A stretch of DNA of 64,000 nucleotides, from positions 248,001 to 312,000 of the forward strand of contig CAJQUW010011310.1 of the NCBI GenBank assembly GCA_907163375.1, given 5' to 3'. Each line of letters opens with the position of its first letter. Position 1 is the stretch's first letter. A program made the translations under genes and the position numbers. Below the pieces are notes generated by a model. It saw only the letters and a list, made by a program, of their open reading frames with translations, was not told where the DNA came from and did not search any database. This document shows positions 33,631 through 44,814 of this stretch, piece by piece. This DNA is from Prostheceraeus crozeri. Its lineage: Eukaryota > Platyhelminthes > Polycladida > Euryleptidae.

Positions 33631-33891
33631 TCGATTCTGCGTGTCAGCATCCATTTCAGTCTCTCTTCGTTCTGCCATCTGACCCAGTCGATTGGTTAAA
33701 GCAGTTAGTCGAGATTCCAGTTGATCCAGTTGTGGTACATCCAGTAAGGCAGCGGCCTGCAACATTTTCCCGCTGGCTTCCAGAAGACCTTTATGTGCTG
33801 TTCCGGCAGTCATGGCTGAAAGCTTTGATGCATCGACTCCGCTCCCAACGACTCGCTCAAGTCGTGCCATCCGATCATTGAGGGAAGATAA
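33631..33891 (-). CDS. DCTN2: DCTN2 exon 5
   Basis: An 87-codon exon in phase 0 at both ends, with acceptor CTTTCAG before 33891 and donor GTTAGT after 33631. It encodes LSSLNDRMARLERVVGSGVD, then TAHKGLLEASGKMLQAAALL, DVPQLDQLESRLTALTNRLG and QMAERRETEMDADTQNR. Human DCTN2 has the same layout: AELEKRLTELETAV, then [20 protein letters not shown], then ASVEDADTQSK. This is the central coiled-coil hinge of dynamitin. Confidence 0.95.
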
Positions 33892-34033
33892 CTGAAAGGC
33901 AACGTTTGTAATGATCGTTTATCTCAAAAGCTTCGAAGTTGGATGTTTTGAAAATAGAATTTGATGCACTTGCTTGTCATGTACCGCTTTCGTACTGATG
34001 ATTGTCAGTGTATGTGAAGTTTTAACGTCACTA

Positions 34034-34204
34034 CTCCCCATACTGGGTGTTTGGACAGTGCTGACATTGTGAGACTATTCTGGGGCGCTTTGGCACTTTT
34101 AGTCCGGATGCCCTTCCTACCAACTTCCAATGACACTTTCGAGGCTCGACCTCTGCATCAAAAGATCGCCAGGACAAGCCCTTAATCCCTGTGTTACGGA
34201 GACC
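34034..34204 (-). mobile_element. tRNA-derived SINE, copy 1
   Basis: Minus strand: a tRNA-like head (GTCTCCGTAACACAGGGATT with an A-box-like part, then AGAGGTCGAGCCTCG as a B-box-like part), then GGAAGTTGGTAGGAAGGGCA followed by TCCGGACTAAAA, then a unique body. It aligns throughout with 37886-38054 on the plus strand, which defines a family. The middle motif AGGAAGGGCATCCGG also occurs in the LINE at 51121. Confidence 0.75.
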
Positions 34205-35310
34205 ACAATAAAGTGATATTATCATTGGGGCGGTTGATACACGCGATTATCAGAAAAAATGGTGCTTCGTACGTTACAACAATTCTTCAGGACGGTTGGC
34301 ACAAAAAGGGAGTTATGTACAAAATTCAAGAAAATAGGACGCTTGGTGCCAGATTTTTAATTCTAAATGCAATGAAATTTCGCAACAGTAATTGGGAATG
34401 TAAAAGCACAAAACGCATGTGATCGAATTCGAATACTTTAAAATTTTACATAAGGTCATTTAGAATTGTAAGTGCACCAAGCGGCCTTACTGAAATAAGT
34501 AGGCTACAACAGTTTTTATTAACACATAGCTTATAGATTCTTACAATATAGGAGGATATTTTAGATCTTTTTCATTCACTACAAAGCGTTGAAACGAAAA
34601 ATAATTATCAGCACTGTTTGTCACACGTCATTTAAGAGGAAGATCTCCTCACTACATGCATATTTTTTTGAAATTAGGCCTATGTTTAATTTTGATATTG
34701 GCATATTCCAAGAACAATAATGCACCAACTTTTACAACATCTATTCAATCCATTCAACTGATGAAATAGTCAAGTTTATAGACAACCTTAAGATAGAGGA
34801 AGAATATTTTCAAATCTTGCGCGACCATGATAGCGTTCAGTCAATATTGGACCTGCCCATTTCCATGTTTGATATTGGTATAGGCGAATGATGACATATG
34901 TATGTAATTCTCATATGACCGTCACTCAGAATTTGCCTTTAATTGTAGTTGTTCAGTGTGTAGCTCCTCATTGGTTGTCATTGTGTGTTCATTTCAATGA
35001 AGTCACTATCACCCTGTCCTGTCATTTGTATTTTCATATGATGATTTTCATTTAGGCTGCCACTCACTACTAACGTAACACTGCTGCCAGCTTTAGGGAA
35101 ATTTCACAGGCGATAAACATAGCAATGAAAGTTTGCCTTTATGTGAATAGTTGGTAAAGATAAGAAACTTTCATAGTACCAACAGTCCTATAATTTATTG
35201 AAAGTGTACAGAACGTCCTATAATTCTATTATAATGACTTTTCTTCACTCATGACATCAACTAAAAGCAGCTCAAATAATCAAAATCAATCGACACGGAC
35301 ACTCGGTCTC

Positions 35311-35849
35311 GCAGAATTAGACTGTTTAACTCTTTCAGTTTACTGGAAGTGAAGACTAATTCAAAAGGATGGCACATGCTGGAACTTAGTAAGTGGGCAA
35401 AGAGGAATTCCTAATACCTTACAGAGATACGAAAAAAGTCGTGCGTCGCTTGCGCATTGCTGTATATTCCATCAAAGTACTTCGATTGCCAAGATTCCTC
35501 CAGATTCAACAAATTCAGATCATTGCGCACAAGTTTTCTCCATAATGCTTGTCCTTCCGCTCATTATTAAAGAAGATAGCAGGCGCACAAAAATAGGTTC
35601 ACCTGATGATTTCACCAACCTCTTCTCGGCATTCCTCACTGCATACACTGAATGTAGCAAAACAGCGATGTGTGATTTGGTGTGTCCGAAGTGATATTAC
35701 AACATGCACACCACTCACTGGCTGGTGCCCAAAAGCCCTCTGACAGCTTATTGTTTGAGAGAGCGTGCGCCATTTCCAGTAGTATGCGATAAGCGAATCG
35801 TCCCTTCTAGGAAAGCTGAAGCAGCGGAGCAGGTTGCTTAATTCTGTGC
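35311..35849. mobile_element. MITE-like repeat, copy 1
   Basis: Homologous to 37043-37403 over most of its length, with about 180 bp extra in the middle. It starts GCAGAATTAGACTG and ends with the near complement TTAATTCTGTGC. No coding capacity and no clear target duplication. The similarity may continue about 20 bp past the right end, so the true boundaries are uncertain. Confidence 0.65.
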
Positions 35850-35951
35850 TCCGTCTACATGGATGAGGAATATGGAGCTTGAATTCATCGCAGATATCAA
35901 ATAAATATGGGAGGGTTCTTGGTACACATCACGTCCTATTCACGCAGTAGT

Positions 35952-36136
35952 GAGGGAAAATGCCTTGGCCAATTGTCGTCATGTTTCTAGATTTGGAAAA
36001 GACAAGTAGAAGTTGCTAACTTTTTTGATTTTTTATCAATATATTTCGGCTATGGCACATGAATAGCCGAAATATATTGATAAAAAAATCATAAAAGTTA
36101 ACAGCTTATACTTGACTTTTCCAGATCTTGAAGCAT
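35952..36136. mobile_element. Palindromic insertion flanked by a 12-bp direct repeat
   Basis: The 12-mer TCACGCAGTAGT lies on both sides (35940-35951 and 36137-36147 region), like a target duplication. Inside, arms 35989-36053 and 36063-36128 are reverse complements over about 65 bp (ending TCAATATATTTCGGCTAT at the centre) with few mismatches and a 9-base loop. No gene. The family is unknown to me. Confidence 0.7.
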
Positions 36137-36461
36137 CACGCAGTAGTAACAAGTGTCCCCATTATTTTCATCATTTTTGTAAAATTAAATTTATGAATAT
36201 GCCTGTAATGAGGCCAGAAACAAAATAACTGCCAAAATGACAAGAAAACAACAAACAATCCAACGTGTCTGCATAACGGGTACAAAGGTTCAATCATTCA
36301 CACTGATAATCATGCCGAAAAAATTCAACTGTAAATGTTTCAGTCTTTCAAGATAGGATAAAAATCATCTAAACTTAACATGGAACATATATAATGGTGC
36401 ATGATGCCATAGGTGCGAAATTCTAATGAAAATACAGTTAAGTACATGTATTTCATCTCAC

Positions 36462-36612
36462 CTTATCGAGATTATGGACTTTCTCAACATCATCTGAATG
36501 AAACAATTCATACACAACTGATGATTTAACGCTCTCATCCTTCATCGGCTTTGCGGATGTTTTGCTGGGTCTGCTGTCGGATTGCAACTTTGACATCTGA
36601 GATTTTAGGGCA
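36462..36612 (-). CDS. DCTN2: DCTN2 exon 4
   Basis: A 151-bp exon that begins with one base completing an Asn codon and ends in phase 0. It has acceptor TTTTTCAG and donor GTGAGATG. It encodes ALKSQMSKLQSDSRPSKTSA then KPMKDESVKSSVVYELFHSD and DVEKVHNLDK. It matches the linker of human DCTN2 that runs through [20 protein letters not shown]; the VxYELxxxxxxxK core is conserved. It is a Ser/Lys-rich, probably flexible segment joining the N- and C-terminal coiled coils. Confidence 0.92.
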
Positions 36613-37449
36613 CTGAAAAAAATAACAATTTAGAACTCAAATATCTTTTCCTGCTTAGTAGTGTGCTTTCACTGAAACAAACAGACTTAATAAACAGTAC
36701 TTTTACTTGACCGTCAATGAGCGTAACGGTGCATTCGCATGTGGTATAGCCATAAACTTTCATGTGACTTTCAAGATACAACATGAATTTTCAATGATTA
36801 ATTCATGCTGTAACGGATAAAAGCAGGTATCATACTTCCACAAATAAATTTTCAAAGTTAATAATACATCAAAACATATACCAAGGATAATATCCAGCAT
36901 GAATGCACTTCTAGTACCGCAATGACGTATGCACTTTGTGCAGCTACACTACAGTTTCCTTGAGTTTCATCATCATTTATCCATCTCCTAGTTTAAAAGT
37001 GTTCATAGCTCCTTTGTGAAGATACTGCTAAATTGTGAGTTCCACAGAATTAGATTGTTTAAGCTCCTTCACTTTACTGGAAGTGAAGACTAATTCAAAA
37101 CGATGGCGCACGCTGGAACCTAGTAAGTGAGCAAAAAAGAATGCCTAATACCTTATAGAGATAGGAAAAAAGTCGCACGTCGGTTGCGGATTGCTGTAAA
37201 TTCCATCAAAGTATTTCAATTGCCACGATTCCATCAGATTCGAAGAATTCAGATCCTTTCGAACAACTTTTCTCCATAATACTTGTCCTTCCGACTGACT
37301 GCTTACTGTTTGACAGAGCGTATGCTATTTCCTATGGCGTGCGATATGCGAGTCATGCCTTCTAGGAACACTGAAGGAGCGCAACCAGTTGTCTAATTCT
37401 GTGGTAAGTTTTGTCTCTATGTGGATGAGAATCAATGAAATAGACTTAC
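36613..37449. other. DCTN2 intron 3
   Basis: A 0.84-kb intron. Its 5' part (in gene direction) is occupied by a MITE-like repeat that ends only 46 bp from the exon 3 donor. 36613-37042 shows nothing further. Confidence 0.7.
37043..37403. mobile_element. MITE-like repeat, copy 2
   Basis: A 361-bp copy of the repeat at 35311-35849 with a deleted middle. The termini are perfect 12-bp inverted repeats (CACAGAATTAGA and TCTAATTCTGTG). It carries the shared words ACTGGAAGTGAAGACTAATT and TTTTCTCCATAAT. It is embedded in DCTN2 intron 3. Confidence 0.7.
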
Positions 37450-37750
37450 TTTGAGACGGACGATTCTGCATCAAGTGGCAACCCTTTTGCCTGGGGACCC
37501 AGAACTTGGTCTAATTTGTGTTGAGTAATTTGAGTTTCCAGAGCCCCAACTAGTTCCTTAAGTTGTGAAAGAGTAATTGGTTGGTCAGGACTAGCAGGTT
37601 GATCTCCACCAGCAGCTAAATCTTCTTTTAGTTTCGCAATTTCACGAATCACTCTCTCATAACGGTCTACAATCGTCTCAGATTTTTGATTTGCTTCTGA
37701 CGTCTCATCACCATCCTCATCTTCATTTTCATCATGTCGTACCTTCTTGC
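37450..37750 (-). CDS. DCTN2: DCTN2 exon 3
   Basis: A 301-bp exon (2 bases, 99 codons, 2 bases), with acceptor ATTTTCAG and donor GTAAGT. It encodes an acidic stretch (KKVRHDENEDEDGDETSE), then SETIVDRYERVIREIAKLKE, then ITLSQLKELVGALETQITQH and KLDQVLGPQAKGLPLDAESS. It corresponds to human [20 protein letters not shown] and to [20 protein letters not shown]. This is the first coiled coil of dynamitin. The acidic run is lengthened compared with human. Confidence 0.94.
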
Positions 37751-37885
37751 CTGAAAATAATGCTCATATTTTACTTTCATGTTTAACCAATGATGTTTAA
37801 AAACAAAGATGTTTTCTATATTGATAAAAGTACAACAATCAATCTGCAATACCCAGCTGTCATGGGTGAATGAATGATGATGAGT

Positions 37886-38054
37886 GGTATCCGTGGCACA
37901 GAGGTTAAGTGCTTTGCTTAGCGATCTTTCGGTCAAGAGGTCGAGCCCCGAAAATGTTATTGGAAGTCGTCAGAGAGGACATTCGGATTAAAAGATCACA
38001 ACGCTTCAGATTACAGTCTAACTGTCAGCAACGCCCAAGCCCGCAGTAAGATCG
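37886..38054 (+). mobile_element. tRNA-derived SINE, copy 2
   Basis: Plus strand: head GGTATCCGTGGCACAGAGGT with a B-box-like GAGGTCGAGCCCC, then a body with GGACATTCGGATTAAAA corresponding to GGGCATCCGGACTAAAA of copy 1. About 50-bp near-identical direct repeats flank it (about 37820-37870 and 38051-38105, core CAGCTGTCATG). These are longer than a normal target duplication and may be the tails of two tandem SINE copies. Confidence 0.7.
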
Positions 38055-38789
38055 ATAAAATTACTACAATCAATTTGCAATGCCCACAGCTGTCATGAGT
38101 GTGTGATTTAAAGACACAGGGTTTCATAAGGATATGTTAGGAATGGGAAAGATTATGTAATTCATCTCTATAAAGGTATGTGTTGGGGATGAAAATTGGA
38201 AGGGATTCATTCACAAGTCTCGATACAGAATTCCAGAGCTTTTTCAAAATTTCAAGGACATTGCCAATTAAATTCCAAAACCCACCAATGCATGCATAAC
38301 CTTTTGAGTATGCCACTGAACAATGATAGATAGAACATATTTTAAATTTTAGCTGCACAAAATGTACTTCATTCGCACTCATCGTTCATCACACATTAGG
38401 TTGGTAGCCATAATGACCTGGTGGGAGTTGCCAATGTAGTAAGTCTGTCAGACCCTCTTAACTTGTTAGTAAGGCTTCGCATATCGTGTGGAGAAAGTTA
38501 ATCAATTAATTAACATTAAACAAATTGGAATGGAACATTCCTATGAAATTATCGAAAGGAATTACTCGTTCATACAGAATAGAAAAACGTTCGACTTATT
38601 CATTTGGTCTTTGTCATCGATTCTGATAAAACTGAAAAGCGCTTGATGCAGTTGCTCGCATAGAATAATAATCTAAAGTACTTGTTATGCATGTATATTA
38701 CAATTTTCTGTAATGAAGACACCTAAACGAACAAAACTTAAACATGGTATTTCACTTGCTCGTCTAATTGTCAATAAAGATAACTCGCT

Positions 38790-38886
38790 TTATGCAGTCT
38801 TTTGAAACTGTCCTATGATTGCTCCAGCTTGATTTTCGAGAGACGAACGTTCTTCATCTCTCCTTTTCTTTGCTTCATCGAGCATA
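38790..38886 (-). CDS. Possible terminal coding exon of an unidentified gene
   Basis: Minus strand: an acceptor-like CTGTTTAG ends at 38887, then a frame MLDEAKKRRDEERSSLENQA followed by GAIIGQFQKTA and TAA (38792-38790). The composition is typical of a charged coiled coil and unlike the surrounding AT-rich noise. It is the right length for a last exon and needs a phase-2 junction, so it does not fit DCTN2 exon 2, which ends in phase 1. I recognise no protein and found no partner exon. It could be a gene nested in the DCTN2 intron, a pseudo-exon, or chance. Confidence 0.3.
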
Positions 38887-40570
38887 CTAAACAGACCGCA
38901 TCATATTCTATAATAGCGGAATGCAATAATATCAAGCATTAAGTAAGGACTTAGCTATATTTCACGCATCCATGAACTTGTAGTTCTTTTAGAAATTAAT
39001 TGTGGTTGGTAATGAGTCAATTGTTTGTCAAAACATTGAAGATGCTGAAATAATCTGGAGATGAGCATAAGCTGCATTTATGATTGATAAGACAATTCGA
39101 TTAAATTAGTCAATATTTATTTTTGCTTCTTTCGATAATTCGCAGTTGTCACTAAATCGACAAGTGCAACTTGATAAAAAAACAACAAAATTTAAAAATA
39201 TATATTAGAAGAAAAGATGTTGGAAATCGTTCAATTCGTATTCATGATTTATTTGAATCAAAATACATGTAATCCAATGGGCTACGTGTGCTACATTTTT
39301 TAACCTACAATGCACCCCAAATTGCAAGTAAGCTTAGATGATATCTGTGGGTATATATATAAGGCTACAACCGCATAGCAAATGCAGTTAAATATCGGTT
39401 CACATGAAATTCAAATGAGGAAAATTGCACATAGAAGTAGATAAAAGTATTCTATGGTATTTGTTAATTTCTATGAAATGCATGACATCAGATTTTGGAT
39501 ATGCTATTTACTAACTTTTGATCTATGGGAAGCCAACATACGATGCACCGTTGTGTTCTTAATTGCCATAGAGTTCATTGACATTTCTTGATCGTTTGAT
39601 AATAGTGATATAAACTACACCATCTCATACTACCAATAAGCTAGAAAAGCGGCTTCGCCTCGTGCTACATTTTCTGTGGTAGTACAGATGTCGTAGTTAT
39701 ATCACTATATTCTACTGAAATTTTATGATTTGCACTTTTGTAGATGTTTTAAGACGGAATATTGCCTATTTTTGAGAAGCTCAAATTTTCTGATAGTACT
39801 CGTACTTCCTAAGCAGCTTTATTAACAGTTGTGACATGCTACTTTATAAATTATCGTTTGTCTGTTTTTTAAGGATGAGACATGATTTCCCATTGCAGGG
39901 CTAATTCTTTTGTTGTTTGTTCAAAGCAACTGTCATTGTATAGGAGTTGCATGTGCAATGCTCACAGGAAGATTGAAACTATGGAAACGTGTCTGATATA
40001 AATGGGATTTTGATCTAAGAAAATTCATGTCCTTTAAGTCAATGTGATGTCGCTTAGCGTCAGACGATTTAGGCTGATCATTTGAAAGGTAATATATGCA
40101 TTGTTGCTGAACCTAAAATGTATGACATCAAAAATCCAAGATTTTGAACTGCAAAAGACTCAAATTTATAATAATTTTCTACATAGCCCATGCAGCTCAG
40201 AGCCTTGAAGTATGTTAAGCTTGAGATATCTACGACTCCAAATTGTGAACCATAGGAATAATCTCAATGACATTTTCACTGGGAATGGGAAGATGGACGG
40301 TGGAATGCTCATGTCTCAATGATATCACATAGCAAATTAGACGTCCTTAATTATGCAATTAAGGCCGTTTTTTGGAATTGGAGATACATAAACGATTTTC
40401 ATAGAAAATTGACAGGTGAAATATCGGCTGACAGACCTAATTACTCAGTAACAATACTACGATATGGTCTAATATTTTTGAAATTCTTTGGCTAGTCATT
40501 AATGTTTAGCACTTTGAAAAACGTTTAATAACTTCTTGTTTATAACTTTGTGTACTACATCGCTCTGTTA

Positions 40571-40765
40571 AGCCTCAGTCACACTGAAAGCAAAGCAAAG
40601 CAAAGACGAGCGTCTAGAGCAAACGTATGTCCATAAGCCATCAATCGCTCTGGTTTGCTTTGCTCGCAATGTGGCAGTCTACAACTACTGCAATGATGAC
40701 TTTATATTTTCTGCAAGACGCTTTGCTAGGAAACGCTGGGAAAAGCTCGCAGTGTGGCTGAGGCC
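40571..40765. mobile_element. Harbinger-like MITE with TTA duplication
   Basis: 195 bp. The ends AGCCTCAGTCACACTG and, as reverse complement, GGCCTCAGCCACACTG are inverted repeats with two mismatches, flanked by TTA on both sides (40568-40570, 40766-40768). A 3-bp TWA target and GGCC-type ends fit PIF/Harbinger. There is no coding capacity. The interior contains an AGCAAAGCAAAGCAAAG run. Confidence 0.65.
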
Positions 40766-43100
40766 TTACACTTTATCTTCGTTTTTGATGGAAATTGATG
40801 TTATTCTTCGTGGGCAATGCTGAATGGCAGTTAACGAACAACTGCTTCTTCGACGACTTTTTATATATATCAGAAGTCACTGATGCATCATTTAGTGCAA
40901 AGTCAATAAGGGCTGATGTGTCTCAGGCATTTAGATGTTAGATGACGAGATTCAATAATCTTTCATAATTAACCATGAAAAAAAATCAATTTGATCTAGA
41001 AACAATATCATCAATCTCCAATTCATGGAAGCTATGGTCATCAGACCTCTTCAAGCTAAAATGAATCATAAGAACGAATTGAGCGATTTCTAACATCTAA
41101 TCCTGTGATTTCTTTTTAAACTTTGTAATTCTTTCCCTATGAAGTTATATCTGTCAATGCAGAATAATTATATCGATTTATCTCACCAATTATAAAAGCA
41201 GCTGAGGCTTATCTCCAACTAGGTTCACAGATTAACATTCGATATCATCATTATACTGCTAAAGGGAAAGAAGACAACTTCGGGCATTTCAGTGCACCTT
41301 GCCAAGTGCTCTCCTGCCAATCCCTTTGCCGTCATGATTCTTTGAAGTCCCGATTTCTTTCCCTGTCTTACAATAGCACCAGCCACGTGCTTTGTCTGCT
41401 TTGGTTTTTGTCCGAACAGGGCTTCTCATGAATACAGCTACCCAAAGCTGTCGATTGACTTGCTCGAGGTCTTTTCTACATTTGAATAAAATAGTAGACG
41501 CAACTTGCTGAGCTTTGACAGAAAACATGGAATTATCAAGTTATTAGAAAATAACATTAGTCAAAAGGAGAAGTCTGTTAAAGAGGACAATATAAAAGAT
41601 AATATAAAAGAAAATATCATTTTCTAGTGTCGTCACCTCTTAAGAAATACCCGTTCTTCTACTACGCGCACCGTCAATCTGTGCATAAGTCCCACAGGTT
41701 GGAAGAACTGGGGAGCACTTTTGCTAGATATTCCCGCGTGTAGAAAATAACTAATCTCTTTTTGTTGCGAATCAAATGTTGCGGTCCTCTGAAATTCTTG
41801 TCGGAGTTTCTATTTTCATGGGAAAAAAAATCTTTGAAACACTGTATTCTGATCAATTGAATTTTTGATCAAGAGCATTCAGAATGAGGATGTATTAACC
41901 TTACATTACTTTATATCCTATGATTTGCAGCTGTGCTCATTGATTTTTTTCGTCGACCGATCGAGTAGTTAAGGAAAATTCCATGAGCTATGAGCAAGAT
42001 CAATATAGTAGAGCTGATCGGTGTTGAGCGTGCGGAATACAAAAATTCTTTAACAACTTGCATGACGGCGTCTTAGATGAGAAGACAGTAGCAAGGAGAA
42101 TTTCATAATTAATGCATGTAAAATACGCCTGTGTGACCCATGTGTTTGAATCGGTGACGCTTGTATTGTGATTATCGATTATATATTGCATGTACTTGAA
42201 ATAAGTTGCAAAGTTGAGAAAATTGTAAATATACTTTAGAGTTTAGCGAAGGTTGCTTATTGCAATCGGAATAATCTAAATGCACAAAATACCAATCAAA
42301 TATCTCTATGGACTATAGTGCATATCAGCACATTGGACATGTATGAATACTGTATATCTAAATTATCACTTTTGGTGAGCATTCGGTATGATACTTTACT
42401 GTAATTTGGCTAGCTCTCCCCCCTCCCCCGAATGAAAATCCTAGCTACGCGTCTGATCAGATCCTTAGTAATGGGTGCACCTGAAACCCACCATGACATT
42501 TGATAGCGTCCTTGCAAACTCTCAAATCACTGCACCTCCGGTAAGCTGAGTCCTTTCTGGCATCAAAGCATTGTTGTTGGTCGAAAATGACCATTCAACA
42601 TCGGCGTTGCCATGTGGAGTAGTCGGAAAAGTTCAAGCAACCTTGAATAGATTTGGATATTTCAGTAGGCTGCAACTATTCTTCAGTTGACCGAAAGCTA
42701 GCCAGAAATAATCCTCCCGTTCATAATCCTCAAAGTTGGTCAAAGCTAGTGCCAGTGACACATCATCATTCTACCACGAATCGATAATTCACGAATTCAT
42801 CTCGAATTAGGTCGATATCTTTCGGTGACATAACTTGCGGGAAATGTAAAGCCAGAATCTTAATGGCATCTTTGCTTCCTTCTTTTCTGTGAAAGCGATG
42901 AATTGCTTTGGCGTCTTTGATGAGGTTGCTATCAAAGGGTAATTGCTTTGCGTGATAATTTCCGATTTCAAGACTTAATTGTCATTTCACCATGGTTAAT
43001 TTTTATAAACTGCAGGAGCTTCGATTTTGACGGTTTCGACCACGTCGATGGGAACTTGGCTTTCACACATTTTTTAGCCTTATACGGGAGGGTGTTCATG

Positions 43101-43957
43101 GTGAGGATGAGAAAGAAAGATGCGACACTACCTTTAGAAACGGCTTTAATAAGATCGAATAGCTAAAAGTATTTTACACGGCAAACGTTTCGCGACGCAG
43201 TCGCTGCCTTAGTGCACTAAAATTGTGAGAATAATGTTAGGCTTTCTCTTAGTTTTATTATTGATAGTTGTAAAAGAAAAATAAATAACTTAATAAATAT
43301 AAGCTATAAATAAATATATATATAACTTATAAAATATAAGCTATCTGTAACCTTCATAAGCGAAACTAATAAAACCACTAGCCAATACTTTTCTCAAAAA
43401 TTTGCTAAAAAACATGTAAACTGTAATCTCTGTAATCTTCTCCGCAACCCTACATCCCTGCGATGTGCGCTTTGTGGCTTACGAATTTGCTTGTAAACAT
43501 TGTAGCAAAAGTTATAGTGGTCAAACTAATAGGCCCTTCAAAATTCGTTTCGAAGAACATGAATGTAGTTTACGCTTGCAGAACAATGCTAGTGCCCTCT
43601 CCGAATATTCGATAAATGACCACGACAGTAACCTTGACACTTTCGATTTCACAATCGATATCATTGCCAGACATAGTTCGCCTCTTGAAAATCGTCTGGC
43701 TGAAGCTCGCTACATCAGAAATAGGAGACCACAGTTGAATCGCAAAGACGAACTGGTTGGCTGAGAGATACTCTGTCTACGGCATTATCACCCTGATATA
43801 TAAGCCACTCGTATTGGCTGCTTTTACCTTCTTTTTCGTGCACTGAGGCAGCGACTGCGTCGCGAAACGTTTGCCGTGTAAATACTTTTAGCTCGATTTT
43901 ATTGAAGCCGTTAGGAGGAGAGCCGCAGTTTTCTTTCTCATCCTCACATTGGTTTTC
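43101..43957 (+). mobile_element. Penelope-like fragment with GIY-YIG frame inside long inverted repeats
   Basis: The frame at 43465-43764 reads VAYEFACKHCSKSYSGQTNR then PFKIRFEEHECSL, and ends ENRLAEARYIRNRRPQLN. This is a GIY-YIG nuclease of Penelope-like elements (YEF/YSGQT signature, Arg and His helix, Glu, PQLN). It is only about 25-30 percent like the frame at 29.1 kb by eye, so it is a different family. About 117-bp inverted repeats bracket it (43101-43216 and 43838-43957); each includes CAGCGACTGCGTCGCGAAAC on one strand. Penelope-like elements are known to have terminal repeats in either direct or inverted arrangement. The RT is missing; the copy is partial. Confidence 0.75.
43841..43879 (+). 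ncRNA. GAAAC-ended hairpin in Penelope terminal repeat
   Basis: CACTGAGGCA, then GCGAC-TGC-GTCGC (perfect 5-bp stem), then GAAACGTT, then TGCCGTG, which can pair back with CAC..GGCA. A mirror copy lies at 43178-43216 in the other orientation. The CTGA..stem..GAAA order resembles a hammerhead core, but the first box is not canonical. Confidence 0.4.
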
Positions 43958-44814
43958 ACATTTGCCAATTTCATACAGCTACGAACGAGTACTTTGGTGG
44001 ATATCGAACCACAAACATGTACATGTATATGGTTTTAATTACTAGATGGTAAGCCAATATTTCTACGTTTGTGCTGAGTAAAATATATTCAATTAACCAC
44101 AAAATCTCAAGTATGATTCCGACTTTTCCTGAAATGCTATACACAATAAGATGTCTCAATTGGAAAAATGTGACCTACACAGTATACCAGCATGCAAATT
44201 CAACGATTGAATTCCATCAAATATAATGTGGGATGAAAATCGGCATTTCCTAAAAAGACTAGGAATGTCGGGAGATCTTATTGGAAAGTAGGGAATTTAG
44301 CAAAAAGGTTGGGAAAAGTAGAGAAAATCGAGAAAAGTTAGCAAAGTTGGGAGACACCTAAAAGTATGTACAAGTAGGGTTGCTGGGAGGCCTACTTTAA
44401 GCTAGCGAATTTCCAGTTACTCACATGTTTGATGTCATAGTTAGCTATGTGCTTTTAAACAGTATCGAGCCTATGGCAGTTATTCGCTTCCCTTTTTTAC
44501 TCGATTCAGTTGTCTATCACTGAGTTCGCGTACATACAGGTCACATATGCACTATGATTCATCATCCACTGTTTTTAGTATGATGGAGGAACAGCAAACA
44601 GACTTTAGATCAAGCAATTTCTCCTTAGCCATCAGCTATAAATATATAAATCGAATGTCACAGTAATAGATAAGTTACCGTTAGCTTGCTCTCATGATAT
44701 GAACAATCATGAAGAACTGAGGACAGCATATGAGAATCAAAATAAAAATCTATTTAAGTGAAGTCGCATACAATGCAGGAGTCTTTCTAACTTATCCTTG
44801 CCCTACACAAGGTA

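Larger units (their letters stand above)
33892..36461. other. DCTN2 intron 4
   Basis: A 2.6-kb intron with a SINE (34034-34204), one copy of a repeat family (35311-35849) and a palindromic insertion (35952-36136). The stretch 34205-35310 shows nothing I can name. Confidence 0.6.

Noticed and set aside
41289-41528. 79-codon minus-strand frame as an upstream partner of the 38790 exon
   Set aside because: It has no clear acceptor or donor, and its composition differs from a coiled-coil protein.
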